From assembly GCA_965228065.1 (NCBI GenBank), contig OZ245788.1, positions 1,922,001 to 1,986,000 on the forward strand: a DNA stretch of 64,000 nt, in the 5' to 3' direction. Under the pieces are notes generated by a model. It was not told the origin of the DNA and made no database searches. It saw only the letters and a program-made list of their open reading frames with translations. Within the stretch, counting starts at the first letter, position 1, and each line of letters starts with the position of its first letter. This document shows, piece after piece, positions 46,968-56,444 of this stretch. Both the position numbers and the translations under genes were made by a program. The DNA comes from Sphingobium_A sp965228065 (lineage in GTDB: Bacteria > Pseudomonadota > Alphaproteobacteria > Sphingomonadales > Sphingomonadaceae).

Positions 46968-46992
46968 TTGCCGTTTACGTTAACGTTGGCAA
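46968..46992. promoter_or_regulatory. Palindromic operator between thiolase and nitroreductase genes
   Basis: TTGCC-N3-TACGTTAACG-N2-GGCAA is a 25-base dyad centred on GTTAAC. The core TTTACGTTAACG resembles boxes at 42083-42098 and 51251-51287. The ACGT-spaced dyad is reminiscent of binding sites of MerR-type LiuR regulators of branched-chain and fatty acid catabolism, as I remember them; no such regulator is in the window. Confidence 0.55.
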
Positions 46993-47023
46993 GGGGGGCA
47001 CAGGCAATATCGGGAGTGATTGC

Positions 47024-47689
47024 GTGAATGTAGACGAGGCCATTGCGGCACGGCGCTCGGTGCGCGGTTTCCTGGACACGCCGGTCGATCCGGCGTCGAT
47101 CCGCACGATTCTGGAAAAGGCGTCACGCGCGCCCAGCGGCGGCAATGTTCAGCCCTGGCATATCGATGTGGTGACCGGCAGCGCGATGGATCGGCTCAAG
47201 GCGATCATGCGCGACACCTTGGCGTCGGGCCAAAGCGAGGCGCATGCTTATGACATCTATCCACCGAAACTGACCGCGCCCTATCGCGATCGCCGCTTCG
47301 CGGTGGGAGAGGCAATGTATGCCCATATCGGCATCCCGCGCGACGACAAGGCGGCACGCCGGCAATGGTTCGCACGGAATTTCCAGTTCTTCGGCGCGCC
47401 GGCTGCGATCTTCTGCACGGTCGATCGCCAGATGGGGCCGCCGCAATGGTCGGACCTGGGCATGTTCCTGCAAAGCGTGATGCTGCTCGCGGTCGAGGCG
47501 GGGCTCGCCACCTGTCCGCAGGAATGCTGGGCAGTCTATCCCGAGACGGTCACCACATTCCTGCAAACACCCGCTGAACGGATGCTGTTCTGCGGCGTGG
47601 CGATCGGACATGAGGATCCGGACCAGCCCGCCAACCGGCTGAAGACCGATCGCGCGCCGCTGGAGGAATGGGCAAACTTCCTAGATTAG
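47024..47689 (+). CDS. Nitroreductase family FMN oxidoreductase
   Basis: A 221-residue protein of the nitroreductase fold. The FMN phosphate-binding motif is RRSVRGF near the N terminus, with SRAPSGGNVQPW the next conserved FMN segment. The start is GTG 47024, preceded by GGGAG at seven bases; the open frame extending far upstream belongs to other genes. Members reduce nitro groups, quinones or enoates using NAD(P)H. It is divergent from the thiolase and convergent with a TetR gene, so it may be a reductase within the same catabolic programme. Confidence 0.9.
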   Translation: MNVDEAIAARRSVRGFLDTPVDPASIRTILEKASRAPSGGNVQPWHIDVVTGSAMDRLKAIMRDTLASGQSEAHAYDIYPPKLTAPYRDRRFAVGEAMYAHIGIPRDDKAARRQWFARNFQFFGAPAAIFCTVDRQMGPPQWSDLGMFLQSVMLLAVEAGLATCPQECWAVYPETVTTFLQTPAERMLFCGVAIGHEDPDQPANRLKTDRAPLEEWANFLD

Positions 47690-47707
47690 TCGGCCCGACC
47701 GGTCTGG

Positions 47708-48292
47708 TCAGCGCGGTTTCCTCGCCGCTTCGGCCAGCGCTGTGATTGCCCAGGCGCGCGTCTCGCGGGCCTCGGCGTCGTCGAGTTGCAGAACGTCCTT
47801 GAGCACCACCAGTGCCTCGATGCCGACGACCAGCGCCATCGCATTCGCCAGCAATGCCGTCGCAGCGGGGTCGAGCTGATTGCGGACCGGGCCTAGCGCG
47901 GCCTCGATCGCGGGTGTGCGCCGATTCTGCCGTGCCGGCACTTCGCCCTCGGCCATGCTCCGCTGCAACGCGTGCACCAGCATCGCGCGCAACGCCGGCT
48001 CATTGGCGGCGATCATGTCGTGCATGGCGATGTCGACCCGTATCAGCCGGCCAGCGACGTCGCCGCTAGTGTCCCCACCGAAGATCTCATCCGGACCGGG
48101 CACCGCGACGTCGAGCGATGCCTCGAGCAACAGCGCGTCCAGTCCTGGAAAATAGCGATAGGCGGTCGCGCGCGACACCATCGCGTCTTCCGCGATTTCC
48201 TCAAGCGTCGGGGTTTGCCCGGCCTTCATCAGCCGGGATGCGGCTTGCAACAGATCCTTGCGCGTACGCCGTCGCTGATTGTCGCGACTCAT
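47708..48292 (-). CDS. TetR/AcrR family transcriptional regulator
   Basis: A 194-residue regulator. The DNA-binding domain includes LLQAASRLMKAG, then TLEEIAEDAMVSRATAYRYF as the helix-turn-helix. The C-terminal part is helical with DVLQLDDAEARE near the end. ATG 48292 overlaps the stop of the upstream SnoaL-like gene (ATGA), so it is the second gene of a two-gene operon. A palindrome (48757-48776) in front of that operon is the natural autoregulatory site. Confidence 0.9.
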   Translation of the reverse strand: MSRDNQRRRTRKDLLQAASRLMKAGQTPTLEEIAEDAMVSRATAYRYFPGLDALLLEASLDVAVPGPDEIFGGDTSGDVAGRLIRVDIAMHDMIAANEPALRAMLVHALQRSMAEGEVPARQNRRTPAIEAALGPVRNQLDPAATALLANAMALVVGIEALVVLKDVLQLDDAEARETRAWAITALAEAARKPR

Positions 48293-48723
48293 GCGGCAAT
48301 GGGGGCGGGGGTGAGCTGCTGCATGATCGCGGCCAGATCGATCCAGACATTCTCGCGCTTGATGTCGCCGCTTTCCGCAAATTCCAGTACGTGAAGCAGG
48401 CGGAACTCGAGCGCTCGATCCTGCCCGTCGAGTCCGAAGGGCCGACCGGCGGCCCGGCCACGCCACACCGAATCGTCGACCATGAAATTCTCGCCATAAA
48501 GGCGTCGTCTGGTTTCCACCGATCCGTCCGACAAATCCGCGAAAAGCGACTCGTAGAAGCCGCGCGCGCCCTCCTGCCCGTAGGTGGGCCCGGTCGGCGC
48601 GCCGACGATATCGTGTTCGACGTCCGCGGTCAGTGTGTGCAGCACGCCTTCTACATCATCCCTCATTTCATAGCCGAAATGCTCGTCCAGCTTCCCATCC
48701 ATCTGTTCGCGCGTCAGTGGCAT
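48289..48723 (-). CDS. SnoaL-like/NTF2-fold protein
   Basis: A 144-residue alpha+beta-barrel-like protein of the nuclear transport factor 2 superfamily. It has the helical N terminus followed by VEGVLHTLTADVEHDIVG and the later strands RALEFRLLHVLEF and KRENVWIDLAAIMQQL. Members are small isomerases, hydratases or ligand-binding proteins; the catalytic residues are not certain. It is coupled with a TetR regulator, which suggests it handles or senses the ligand of that regulator. Confidence 0.82.
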   Translation of the reverse strand: MPLTREQMDGKLDEHFGYEMRDDVEGVLHTLTADVEHDIVGAPTGPTYGQEGARGFYESLFADLSDGSVETRRRLYGENFMVDDSVWRGRAAGRPFGLDGQDRALEFRLLHVLEFAESGDIKRENVWIDLAAIMQQLTPAPIAA

Positions 48724-48756
48724 AAAATCTCCCGTCGATTCCCATATGCATCCATT

Positions 48757-48776
48757 AATGAGATTGGAATCTCATT
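48757..48776. promoter_or_regulatory. Palindromic operator for the TetR/SnoaL operon
   Basis: AATGAGATT-GG-AATCTCATT is a perfect 9-base inverted repeat with a 2-base centre. It is located 34-53 bases upstream of the SnoaL-like start in an unusually AT-rich stretch. A size and position expected for a TetR dimer or promoter overlap. Confidence 0.7.
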
Positions 48777-48964
48777 TCAATATATGATTCTCAGAAATCG
48801 ACGGTCAATCGCAATGAAAGAGGCGTTCCGGCGCATTAACCACCCGCCCGGACGCAGTGCGTGATTGACGGCGCGCCGGTGGCCGCACAAGCCGAGCGAA
48901 CGGCGAGGGGATGTCCCCAAGCCACCCAGTCGCATGTCGACGGTTCGGGGTAGCGTTTCGGTCC

Positions 48965-50005
<1,041 letters not shown>

Positions 50006-50042
50006 GCGGCTGGGCGCCAGACCCGGTTCTTGGGTTCAAGCG

Positions 50043-51197
50043 CTAAAGTTTGCGCCCGATCAGCTCCTTCATGATCTCGTTGGTGCCGCCGAAAATCCGC
50101 GTCACGCGCGCACTGCGCCAGGCGCGAGCGATCGGATATTCGTTCATATAGCCTGCGCCGCCATGGAGTTGGAGGCACTTGTCCATGATTTCCCATTGCA
50201 GCTCGGTATGCCACAGCTTGGCGGCGGCGCCTTCCTCGGCGGTCAGCTCGCGACGATTGTGGCGGGTCAGCGCCCAGTCCAGATGTGCCCAGCCGACCTG
50301 AAGCTTGGATTTGATGTCGGCCAGGGTGAAGCGGGTATTCTGGAAATCGAACACCGGTTTGCCGAACGCCTTGCGCTCCTTGACGAAGGCGACGGTCTCG
50401 TCGAACGCGCGCTGCGCCGAAGCCTGGGCGCTGACCGCTATCGACAGGCGTTCCTGGGGCAATTCGCTCATCAGATAGACAAAGCCCTTGCCTTCCTCGC
50501 CCAGGCAATTTGTCATCGGCACCCGGACATCCTCGAAGAACAGCTCTGAGGTATCGGCCGCGTCCATGCCGATCTTGTCGAGGTTCCGGCCGCGCTTGAA
50601 GCCCTCGCGATCCGCCTCGACCAGGATGATCGAGACGCCCTTCCAGGCTGGCTGCACCTCGGTATCGGTTTTCGCGCAGACCAGGATCAGATCGGCATTC
50701 TGGCCGTTGGTGATATAGGTCTTCGATCCGTTGATGACGTAATGATTGCCGTCTTTCCGCGCCGTGGTGCGGATGCCTTGAAGGTCGGATCCGGTACCCG
50801 GCTCGGTCATGGCGATCGCGGTGATGGCTTCGCCCGAAACCAGCTTGGGCAGCCACTGCTTCTTCTGTTCTTCCGAACCATAGGCGGTGAGGTAGCCGGC
50901 AACGATGTCGGAATGGAGCGAGAAGCCCAGGGTGACGCCGCCATGATAGGCCGCTTCCTCGTCGACGATCGCGTTATAGCCGAAGTCGAGTCCCAGCCCG
51001 CCATATTCTTCCGGAACGGTGGGGCAGAGCAGGCCGAGTTCGCCGGCCTTGGTCCAGATCGCCTTGTCGACGATCCCGGCCTCGTCCCATTTTGCCGCGT
51101 TGGGGGCCACTTCCTCCAGCATGAAACGGCGGACGGTATCGCGAAACGCCTCGTGATCTTCGGAATATGCGGTGCGCGCGAGTGCGTCGAGGGACAT
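50043..51197 (-). CDS. Acyl-CoA dehydrogenase, long-chain (LCAD)-type
   Basis: A 384-residue dehydrogenase. FAD motifs: AMTEPGTGSDLQG and INGSKTYITNG. The YEGT Glu of most families is replaced by IFGGTNEIMKE. The catalytic Glu is instead expected in helix G at LPQERLSIAV, as in long-chain acyl-CoA and isovaleryl-CoA dehydrogenases. The dimer motif QLHGGAGYMNEYP is present. It is convergent with mreB and divergent from the fumarylacetoacetase-like gene, with two operator-like boxes in the shared 170-base promoter region. Confidence 0.94.
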   Translation of the reverse strand: MSLDALARTAYSEDHEAFRDTVRRFMLEEVAPNAAKWDEAGIVDKAIWTKAGELGLLCPTVPEEYGGLGLDFGYNAIVDEEAAYHGGVTLGFSLHSDIVAGYLTAYGSEEQKKQWLPKLVSGEAITAIAMTEPGTGSDLQGIRTTARKDGNHYVINGSKTYITNGQNADLILVCAKTDTEVQPAWKGVSIILVEADREGFKRGRNLDKIGMDAADTSELFFEDVRVPMTNCLGEEGKGFVYLMSELPQERLSIAVSAQASAQRAFDETVAFVKERKAFGKPVFDFQNTRFTLADIKSKLQVGWAHLDWALTRHNRRELTAEEGAAAKLWHTELQWEIMDKCLQLHGGAGYMNEYPIARAWRSARVTRIFGGTNEIMKELIGRKL

Positions 51198-51250
51198 GGC
51201 TCTTTCCTCTCAGGTGATTTGTCTGGATATTGATCACAGCGAAGCCCAAG

Positions 51251-51287
51251 TTGACGTTAAGGTCAAGTGACTTTCCGTTTTCGTCAA
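51251..51287. promoter_or_regulatory. Two operator-like boxes in a divergent acyl-CoA promoter
   Basis: TTGACGTTAAGGTCAA (51251-51266) is a 16-base palindrome with one mismatched pair. TTGACGAAAACGGAAA (complement of 51272-51287) follows six bases later. They lie between the LCAD-type dehydrogenase and the fumarylacetoacetase-like gene and share the TGACG-N3-A core with the boxes at 42083 and 46968. Confidence 0.55.
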
Positions 51288-51367
51288 TTATGGGCCCGTG
51301 GACATATTTGGTTTCAATTGATACTAGCTGCCGCCCGCCCGAGGCGGCTAATCGGAGAGGATCCCTT

Positions 51368-52372
51368 ATGAAGCTTGCCAGCCTGAAATCCGGACGTGAC
51401 GGTCGGCTTGTCGTGGTCTCCAACGATCTCGCCTGGTACGCCGATGCCAGCCATATCGCGCCCACGCTTCAGGCTGCACTCGACGGCTGGGATCAGCTTT
51501 CGGGCGACCTGGAGAATCTCGCCACCGATCTCGAGCATGAAGCGATCCCGCGCGAGCGATTCCATGAGCGTGAAGCCGCCTCGCCGCTGCCGCGTGCGTA
51601 TCAATGGGCGGACGGCTCGGCCTATGTGAATCATGTCGCGCTTGTCCGGCAGGCTCGCAATGCGGAGATGCCCGACAGCTTCTGGCACGATCCGCTGATG
51701 TATCAGGGCGGATCCGATGGTTTTCTGGGCCCGCGCGACGCGATCCCGCTCGCCGACGAAGCCTGGGGCTGCGACATGGAGGCGGAAGTCGTTGTCGTGA
51801 CCGGTGACGTGCCGCAGGGCGCGACCCGTGAGCAGGCGCTCGCCGCGATCCGGCTGATCGGGCTCACCAACGACGTCTCGCTGCGCAACCTGATTCCCGG
51901 CGAACTCGCCAAGGGCTTCGGCTTCTTCCAGTCCAAGCCGGCCAGCGCCATGTCTCCCGTCTTCGTGACGCCGGCGGCTCTTGGCCCGCGCTGGCAGGAC
52001 GGCAAGCTGCACGGCGCGCTGATGGTCGACCTGAACGGCCAGCCCTTCGGCCGCGCCGATGCGGGCGTGGACATGACCTTCGATTTCGGCACCTTGGTCG
52101 CGCATGCCGCGAAGACGCGTGCGCTGGGTGCGGGCACGATCATTGGCTCGGGCACCGTCTCCAACCGCGATGCGGCGGGTGGACCCGGCAAGCCGGTGGC
52201 GCAGGGTGGCCTCGGCTATAGCTGCATCGCCGAAGTGCGCACCGTCGAGACCATTCAATCGGGCAAGGCCGAAACGCCGTTCCTGAAGACCGGCGACACC
52301 GTCCGCATCTGGATGGAGGATGAGCGTCATCACCCGATTTTCGGTGTGATCGAGCAGGCGGTGAACGGCTAG
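51368..52372 (+). CDS. Fumarylacetoacetate hydrolase family protein
   Basis: A 334-residue FAH-superfamily hydrolase. The N terminus MKLASLKSGRDGRLVVVS and the segment IAPTLQAALDGW are typical of the roughly 330-residue bacterial fumarylacetoacetases. Metal ligands are in DMEAEVVVVTGDV, and the strands GALMVDLNGQPFG and GTIIGSGTVSN complete the fold. It hydrolyses a carbon-carbon bond in a beta-diketo acid, classically fumarylacetoacetate in tyrosine degradation, but relatives act on other oxo acids. It has a good ribosome binding site (GGAGAGGA). No hmgA or maiA is adjacent, so the tyrosine role is only one option. Confidence 0.88.
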   Translation: MKLASLKSGRDGRLVVVSNDLAWYADASHIAPTLQAALDGWDQLSGDLENLATDLEHEAIPRERFHEREAASPLPRAYQWADGSAYVNHVALVRQARNAEMPDSFWHDPLMYQGGSDGFLGPRDAIPLADEAWGCDMEAEVVVVTGDVPQGATREQALAAIRLIGLTNDVSLRNLIPGELAKGFGFFQSKPASAMSPVFVTPAALGPRWQDGKLHGALMVDLNGQPFGRADAGVDMTFDFGTLVAHAAKTRALGAGTIIGSGTVSNRDAAGGPGKPVAQGGLGYSCIAEVRTVETIQSGKAETPFLKTGDTVRIWMEDERHHPIFGVIEQAVNG

Positions 52373-52383
52373 AGTTATTTCGA

Positions 52384-52537
52384 GGCAGATGGAATCATCT
52401 GCCGGCTCGGAAATCGCGGCAAACAAGCGAATGCAGAGTCGATCCGGTTCAGCCTGAGCCGGATCGACTCTAGAGCTGGCCCGGGCTTGGCGATCCCGTC
52501 GGGCTCCGGCATAGCCGGAGCAGCCTTTACCGACGGG
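52384..52537. promoter_or_regulatory. Three hairpins upstream of gcdH
   Basis: GGCAGAT/ATCTGCC (52384-52403), a 17-base-pair stem with one G-T pair (52435-52471), and a two-level structure 52495-52537 (outer CCCGTCGG/CCGACGGG around inner CTCCGGC-ATA-GCCGGAG). The last arm contains GGGAG, the ribosome binding site of gcdH, which starts at 52546. The first two probably end the FAH transcript; the third could control gcdH translation. Confidence 0.55.
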
Positions 52538-52545
52538 AGCCCATC

Positions 52546-53721
52546 ATGGCCGCTTTCACACCCTTTCGCTGGGACGATCCGTTCCTGCTCGATGCGCAGC
52601 TGACCGACGACGAGCGGATGATCCGCGACACCGCCGAGCAATATGCGCAGGAAAAGCTGTTGCCGCGTGTCTTGTCGGCGACTCGGGAAGAGCGGTTCGA
52701 TCGCGAGATCATGAGCGAGCTTGGCGAACTCGGCCTGCTCGGTGCGACGATCGACGGCTATGGCTGCGCGGGTGTCAGCCATGTCGCCTATGGCCTGATC
52801 GCGCGCGCCGTGGAGCGCGTCGATTCGGGCTATCGCTCGGCGATGAGCGTCCAGTCGTCGCTCGTGATGCACCCGATCCATGCCTATGGTTCGGAGGCGC
52901 AGCGCGAGGCATATCTGCCGCGGTTGGCGAGCGGTGAGATCGTCGGCTGCTTCGGCCTGACCGAGCCCGATGCCGGCTCCGATCCCGGCGGTATGAAAAC
53001 CCGCGCGATTGCGGCGGATGGCGGGTATCGCCTGAGCGGATCGAAAATGTGGATCACCAATTCTCCGATCGCCGATATCGCGGTGGTCTGGGCGAAGCTC
53101 GACGGCGTGATCCGCGGCTTCATCCTCGAACGCGGCATGGAGGGTTTCTCCACCCCCAAGATCGACGGCAAGATGAGCCTGCGTGCATCGATCACTGGCG
53201 AGATCGTGATGGACGATGTGTTCGTACCGGAAGAGAATATGCTGCCCAATGCACGCGGGCTCGGCGGTCCGTTCGGCTGCCTCAACAAGGCGCGCTACGG
53301 CATCGCCTGGGGCTCGATGGGTGCGGCCGAGGACTGTTTCCATCGCGCGCGTCAATATATGCTCGATCGCAAGCAGTTCGGCCGCCCGCTTGCCGCGAAC
53401 CAGATTCCGCAGCTCAAGCTGGCCAATATGGAAACCGAGATCGCTCTCGGTTTGGCCGCAGCATATATGGTCGGCCGCAATATCGACGCCGGCACCTGGG
53501 CGCCCGAGATGGTCAGCCTGATCAAGCGCAACAATTGCGGCAAGGCACTCGATATCGCGCGCGCCGCACGCGACATGCATGGCGGCAACGGCATCGCCGA
53601 CGAATTCCATGTCATCCGCCATCTGGTGAACCTGGAAACGGTGAACACCTATGAAGGCACGCACGACATCCATGCGCTGATCCTGGGTAGGGCGATCACG
53701 GGGATTCAGGCGTTTTCATGA
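52546..53721 (+). CDS. gcdH: Glutaryl-CoA dehydrogenase
   Basis: A 391-residue FAD enzyme that oxidises and decarboxylates glutaryl-CoA to crotonyl-CoA (lysine, tryptophan and glutarate breakdown). The family-specific segment SGYRSAMSVQSSLVMHPI contains the Arg that holds the substrate carboxylate. The FAD motifs are GLTEPDAGSDPGG and LSGSKMWITNS, and the catalytic Glu is in NTYEGTHDIHALILG. The N terminus WDDPFLLDAQLTDDERMI is also typical. The following CoA-transferase gene would supply glutaryl-CoA, supporting the assignment. Confidence 0.96.
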   Translation: MAAFTPFRWDDPFLLDAQLTDDERMIRDTAEQYAQEKLLPRVLSATREERFDREIMSELGELGLLGATIDGYGCAGVSHVAYGLIARAVERVDSGYRSAMSVQSSLVMHPIHAYGSEAQREAYLPRLASGEIVGCFGLTEPDAGSDPGGMKTRAIAADGGYRLSGSKMWITNSPIADIAVVWAKLDGVIRGFILERGMEGFSTPKIDGKMSLRASITGEIVMDDVFVPEENMLPNARGLGGPFGCLNKARYGIAWGSMGAAEDCFHRARQYMLDRKQFGRPLAANQIPQLKLANMETEIALGLAAAYMVGRNIDAGTWAPEMVSLIKRNNCGKALDIARAARDMHGGNGIADEFHVIRHLVNLETVNTYEGTHDIHALILGRAITGIQAFS

Positions 53722-53740
53722 TGTCCGGCGCTTTTCCCTC

Positions 53741-53853
53741 CCGTTCGCTTCGAGCAGCCGTCGAGCCTGTCGAGACGGTGTGTCGAGAAGGCCGGAGCCA
53801 ATATTCTCGACATGGGCTCTCGACTTCGCTCGATCCCTGCTCGAACCCAACGG
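53741..53853. repeat. Imperfect inverted repeat between gcdH and CoA-transferase
   Basis: Arms 53741-53789 and 53804-53853 (about 50 bases, several mismatches) share CCGTT..TTCGAGCAG..TCGAG..TGTCGAGAA in inverted order. It is related in motif (GAGCCTGTCGA) to the repeat at 23708-23802. It ends 11 bases before the CoA-transferase ATG, in the place where a ribosome binding site is expected. Confidence 0.7.
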
Positions 53854-53863
53854 TCTGTGCATC

Positions 53864-55069
53864 ATGACCTCACCCCTCAACGGCGTCCGCGTCCTCGATC
53901 TGTCCCGCGTGCTCGCCGGTCCCTGGGCGACGATGCAGCTTGCCGATCTCGGCGCGGAAGTGATCAAGGTCGAGCGGCCGGGGGCGGGGGATGACACTCG
54001 GAGTTGGGGGCCGCCCTGGTTCGACGACGAGGCTGGAGAGCGCATCACCAGCAGCTATTATCTGGCGCCCAACCGCAACAAGAAGTCGGTCGCGATCGAC
54101 ATGTCCAACCCCGAGGGGCAGGATCTGGTTCGCGCGCTGGCCGCCAAGTCCCATATCGTCGTCGAGAACTTCAAGCTGGGCGGTCTCGCGGCCTATGGTC
54201 TCGACTGGGAGTCGCTGAAGGCGATTAATCCCGCGCTCGTCTATTGCTCGATCACGGGCTTCGGGCAGGACGGGCCGCGCGCGCACGAAGCCGGCTATGA
54301 CTTCATGATCCAGGGCATGAGCGGACTGATGAGCGTGACCGGTCCGATCGGCGGCGATCCCTATCGCGTCGGCGTCGCGCTGGTCGATGTGCTGACCGGG
54401 CTCAACGCCACCATCGCGATTCTCGCCGCGCTTCGCCATGCGGAGGCAACGGGGGAGGGGCAGCAGATCGACATGGCGCTGTTCGACGTCGCGGTCGCGT
54501 CGATGGCGAATCAGGCGACGGGCTATCTGGTGTCGGGCGAAGCGCCGGGGCGGATCGGCAACGAGCATCCGTCGATCACGCCCTATCAGACCTTCCCGAC
54601 CAGCGATGGCTATATCATCCTGGCCATCGGCAATGACGGACAGTTCGCGCGATTCGTCCGCGAGGCGGGCATGCCGGCGCTTGCGGAGGATGCCCGATTC
54701 GTCACCAATGCGCTGCGCACGATCAACCGCCGCGCGCTGGAGCCGATCCTGGAGGGCGTGCTTGCCGGCCGGACCACCGCCGAATGGATGTCGGCGCTTT
54801 CCCTTTGCGCCGTCCCCTGCGGCCCGATCAATTCGCTCGATGCGACCTTCGCAGATCCGCAGGCCGAACATCGCGGATTGCGGCTTTCGATGTCGAGCCG
54901 ACACGGACCGATTCCCGGCGTGCGCAGCCCGCACCGTTTGTCGGCTACCCCCGGGGCCGACCCCGCGCCGCCGCCGATGCTTGGCGAACATAGTCGTGAG
55001 ATTCTGGCGGATTTGCTGGGTTTGAACGATCAGGATCTCGACAAATTGACCAAATCCGGCGTGATCTGA
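53864..55069 (+). CDS. CaiB/BaiF family CoA-transferase (probable succinyl-CoA:glutarate type)
   Basis: A 401-residue class III CoA-transferase. The N-terminal GVRVLDLSRVLAGPWATMQL and LGAEVIKVERPGAGDDTR match the family. The catalytic Asp is expected in NPEGQDLVRAL/VENFKLGGLAAYGLD or downstream GYDFMIQGMSG; the last segment is the usual position. Context next to gcdH suggests transfer of CoA to glutarate (SUGCT-like). The start at 53864 is supported by homology, but it lacks a visible ribosome binding site because a palindromic repeat lies just upstream. Translation may rely on read-through from gcdH or an unusual initiation. Confidence 0.9.
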   Translation: MTSPLNGVRVLDLSRVLAGPWATMQLADLGAEVIKVERPGAGDDTRSWGPPWFDDEAGERITSSYYLAPNRNKKSVAIDMSNPEGQDLVRALAAKSHIVVENFKLGGLAAYGLDWESLKAINPALVYCSITGFGQDGPRAHEAGYDFMIQGMSGLMSVTGPIGGDPYRVGVALVDVLTGLNATIAILAALRHAEATGEGQQIDMALFDVAVASMANQATGYLVSGEAPGRIGNEHPSITPYQTFPTSDGYIILAIGNDGQFARFVREAGMPALAEDARFVTNALRTINRRALEPILEGVLAGRTTAEWMSALSLCAVPCGPINSLDATFADPQAEHRGLRLSMSSRHGPIPGVRSPHRLSATPGADPAPPPMLGEHSREILADLLGLNDQDLDKLTKSGVI

Positions 55070-55172
55070 GCGCCGATTGCAACTTCCCTCTCGCAATACG
55101 CGTTGAAATATAATAACAAGAATTGGCAAGCATTGCTGACCCATTTTTCGGGTCTAGAGAGGAACGTCTGCG

Positions 55173-56444
55173 ATGGCCGAACCGGGCGAGCGCCGCAATT
55201 TGCGGCCACTTGAATTGCACGTGCCGGAACCAAAATTCCGGCCGGGTGATTCGGTCGATTATAGTGACCTTGTCATTCCCCCCGCCGGCGCCGCGCCGCG
55301 GCCGGCAGCCGATGCGCGGCCGGACAGTTTTCATGAACTCGCCTATTCGCTCGTCCGCGTGCTCGATGACGAGGGCAAGGCTGTCGGTCCCTGGGATCCG
55401 AAGCTTTCGCCCGACACGATGCGCGAGATGCTGCGCAACATGGCGCTGACCCGCGCGTTCGACGAGCGGATGTTCCGCGCGCAGCGCCAGGGCAAGACTA
55501 GCTTCTATATGAAGTGCACGGGCGAGGAGGCAGTGGCGGTCGCCGCGGCCTATGCGCTCGATCGCGACGACATGTGCTTCCCGGCCTATCGCCAGCAGGG
55601 TCTGTTGATCTCGCGCGGCTGGAGCCTGGTCGACATGATGAACCAGATCTATTCGAACACCGGCGACCGGCTGAAGGGCAAGCAGTTGCCGATCATGTAC
55701 TCGGTCAAGGATGCCGGCTTCTTCTCGATCTCGGGCAATCTGACGACGCAATATCCCCAGGCCGTGGGCTGGGCAATGGCAAGCGCCGCCAAGGGTGACA
55801 CGCGGATCGCCGCCACCTGGTGCGGCGAGGGCTCGACCGCCGAGGGTGATTTCCACTCCGCCTGCACCTTCGCCAGCGTCTATCGTGCGCCGGTGATCCT
55901 GAACGTCGTCAACAACCAGTGGGCGATCTCGTCCTTCTCCGGATTTGCCGGCGCCGAATCGACGACATTCGCCGCACGCGCCGTGGGCTATGGTATTGCC
56001 GGCCTGCGGGTCGACGGCAACGACGTGCTCGCCGTCTATGCGGCGACCGAGTGGGCGGCCGAGCGCGCGCGGACCAATCAGGGCCCGACGCTGATCGAGC
56101 ATTTCACCTATCGCGCGGAAGGTCACTCCACCTCGGACGATCCGAGCCAGTATCGCTCCGCCGACGAGAGCAGCGAATGGCCGCTGGGCGATCCGATCGC
56201 GCGGCTGAAGCAGCATCTGATCGGGCTGGGTGAATGGGACGACGAACGCCACGCTGCGATGGATCTTGAGCTCGCCGAGATCGTCAAGGCCGCGGCGAAG
56301 GAGTCGGAGAAGAACGGCATTCTCGGCCACGGTCTCAACCATCCCTTCGAATCGATGTTTGAGGACGTGTTCGAGGAAATGCCATGGCACCTGCGCGAAC
56401 AATGCGCGCAGATGCTCGACGAACAGAAGGCGGCCGGACTGTGA
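55173..56444 (+). CDS. Branched-chain 2-oxoacid dehydrogenase E1 alpha
   Basis: A 423-residue thiamine-diphosphate enzyme subunit. The cofactor motif runs from GEGSTAEGDFHSA to VVNNQWAISS. The N-terminal extension of about 60 residues with proline-rich PPAGAAPRPAADARP is typical of BkdA1-type E1 alpha. It decarboxylates 2-oxoacids from valine, leucine and isoleucine. AGAGGAA upstream of ATG 55173 is a good ribosome binding site. An AT-rich stretch with TATAAT at 55109-55114 lies in the 103-base leader and may be the promoter. The stop overlaps the E1 beta start. Confidence 0.94.
   Translation: MAEPGERRNLRPLELHVPEPKFRPGDSVDYSDLVIPPAGAAPRPAADARPDSFHELAYSLVRVLDDEGKAVGPWDPKLSPDTMREMLRNMALTRAFDERMFRAQRQGKTSFYMKCTGEEAVAVAAAYALDRDDMCFPAYRQQGLLISRGWSLVDMMNQIYSNTGDRLKGKQLPIMYSVKDAGFFSISGNLTTQYPQAVGWAMASAAKGDTRIAATWCGEGSTAEGDFHSACTFASVYRAPVILNVVNNQWAISSFSGFAGAESTTFAARAVGYGIAGLRVDGNDVLAVYAATEWAAERARTNQGPTLIEHFTYRAEGHSTSDDPSQYRSADESSEWPLGDPIARLKQHLIGLGEWDDERHAAMDLELAEIVKAAAKESEKNGILGHGLNHPFESMFEDVFEEMPWHLREQCAQMLDEQKAAGL

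Noticed and set aside
55123..55137. Sigma-54-like promoter TTGGCAAGCATTGCT before the E1 alpha gene
   Set aside because: The GG and GC elements are 10 bases apart instead of 12, and there is no adjacent activator gene.
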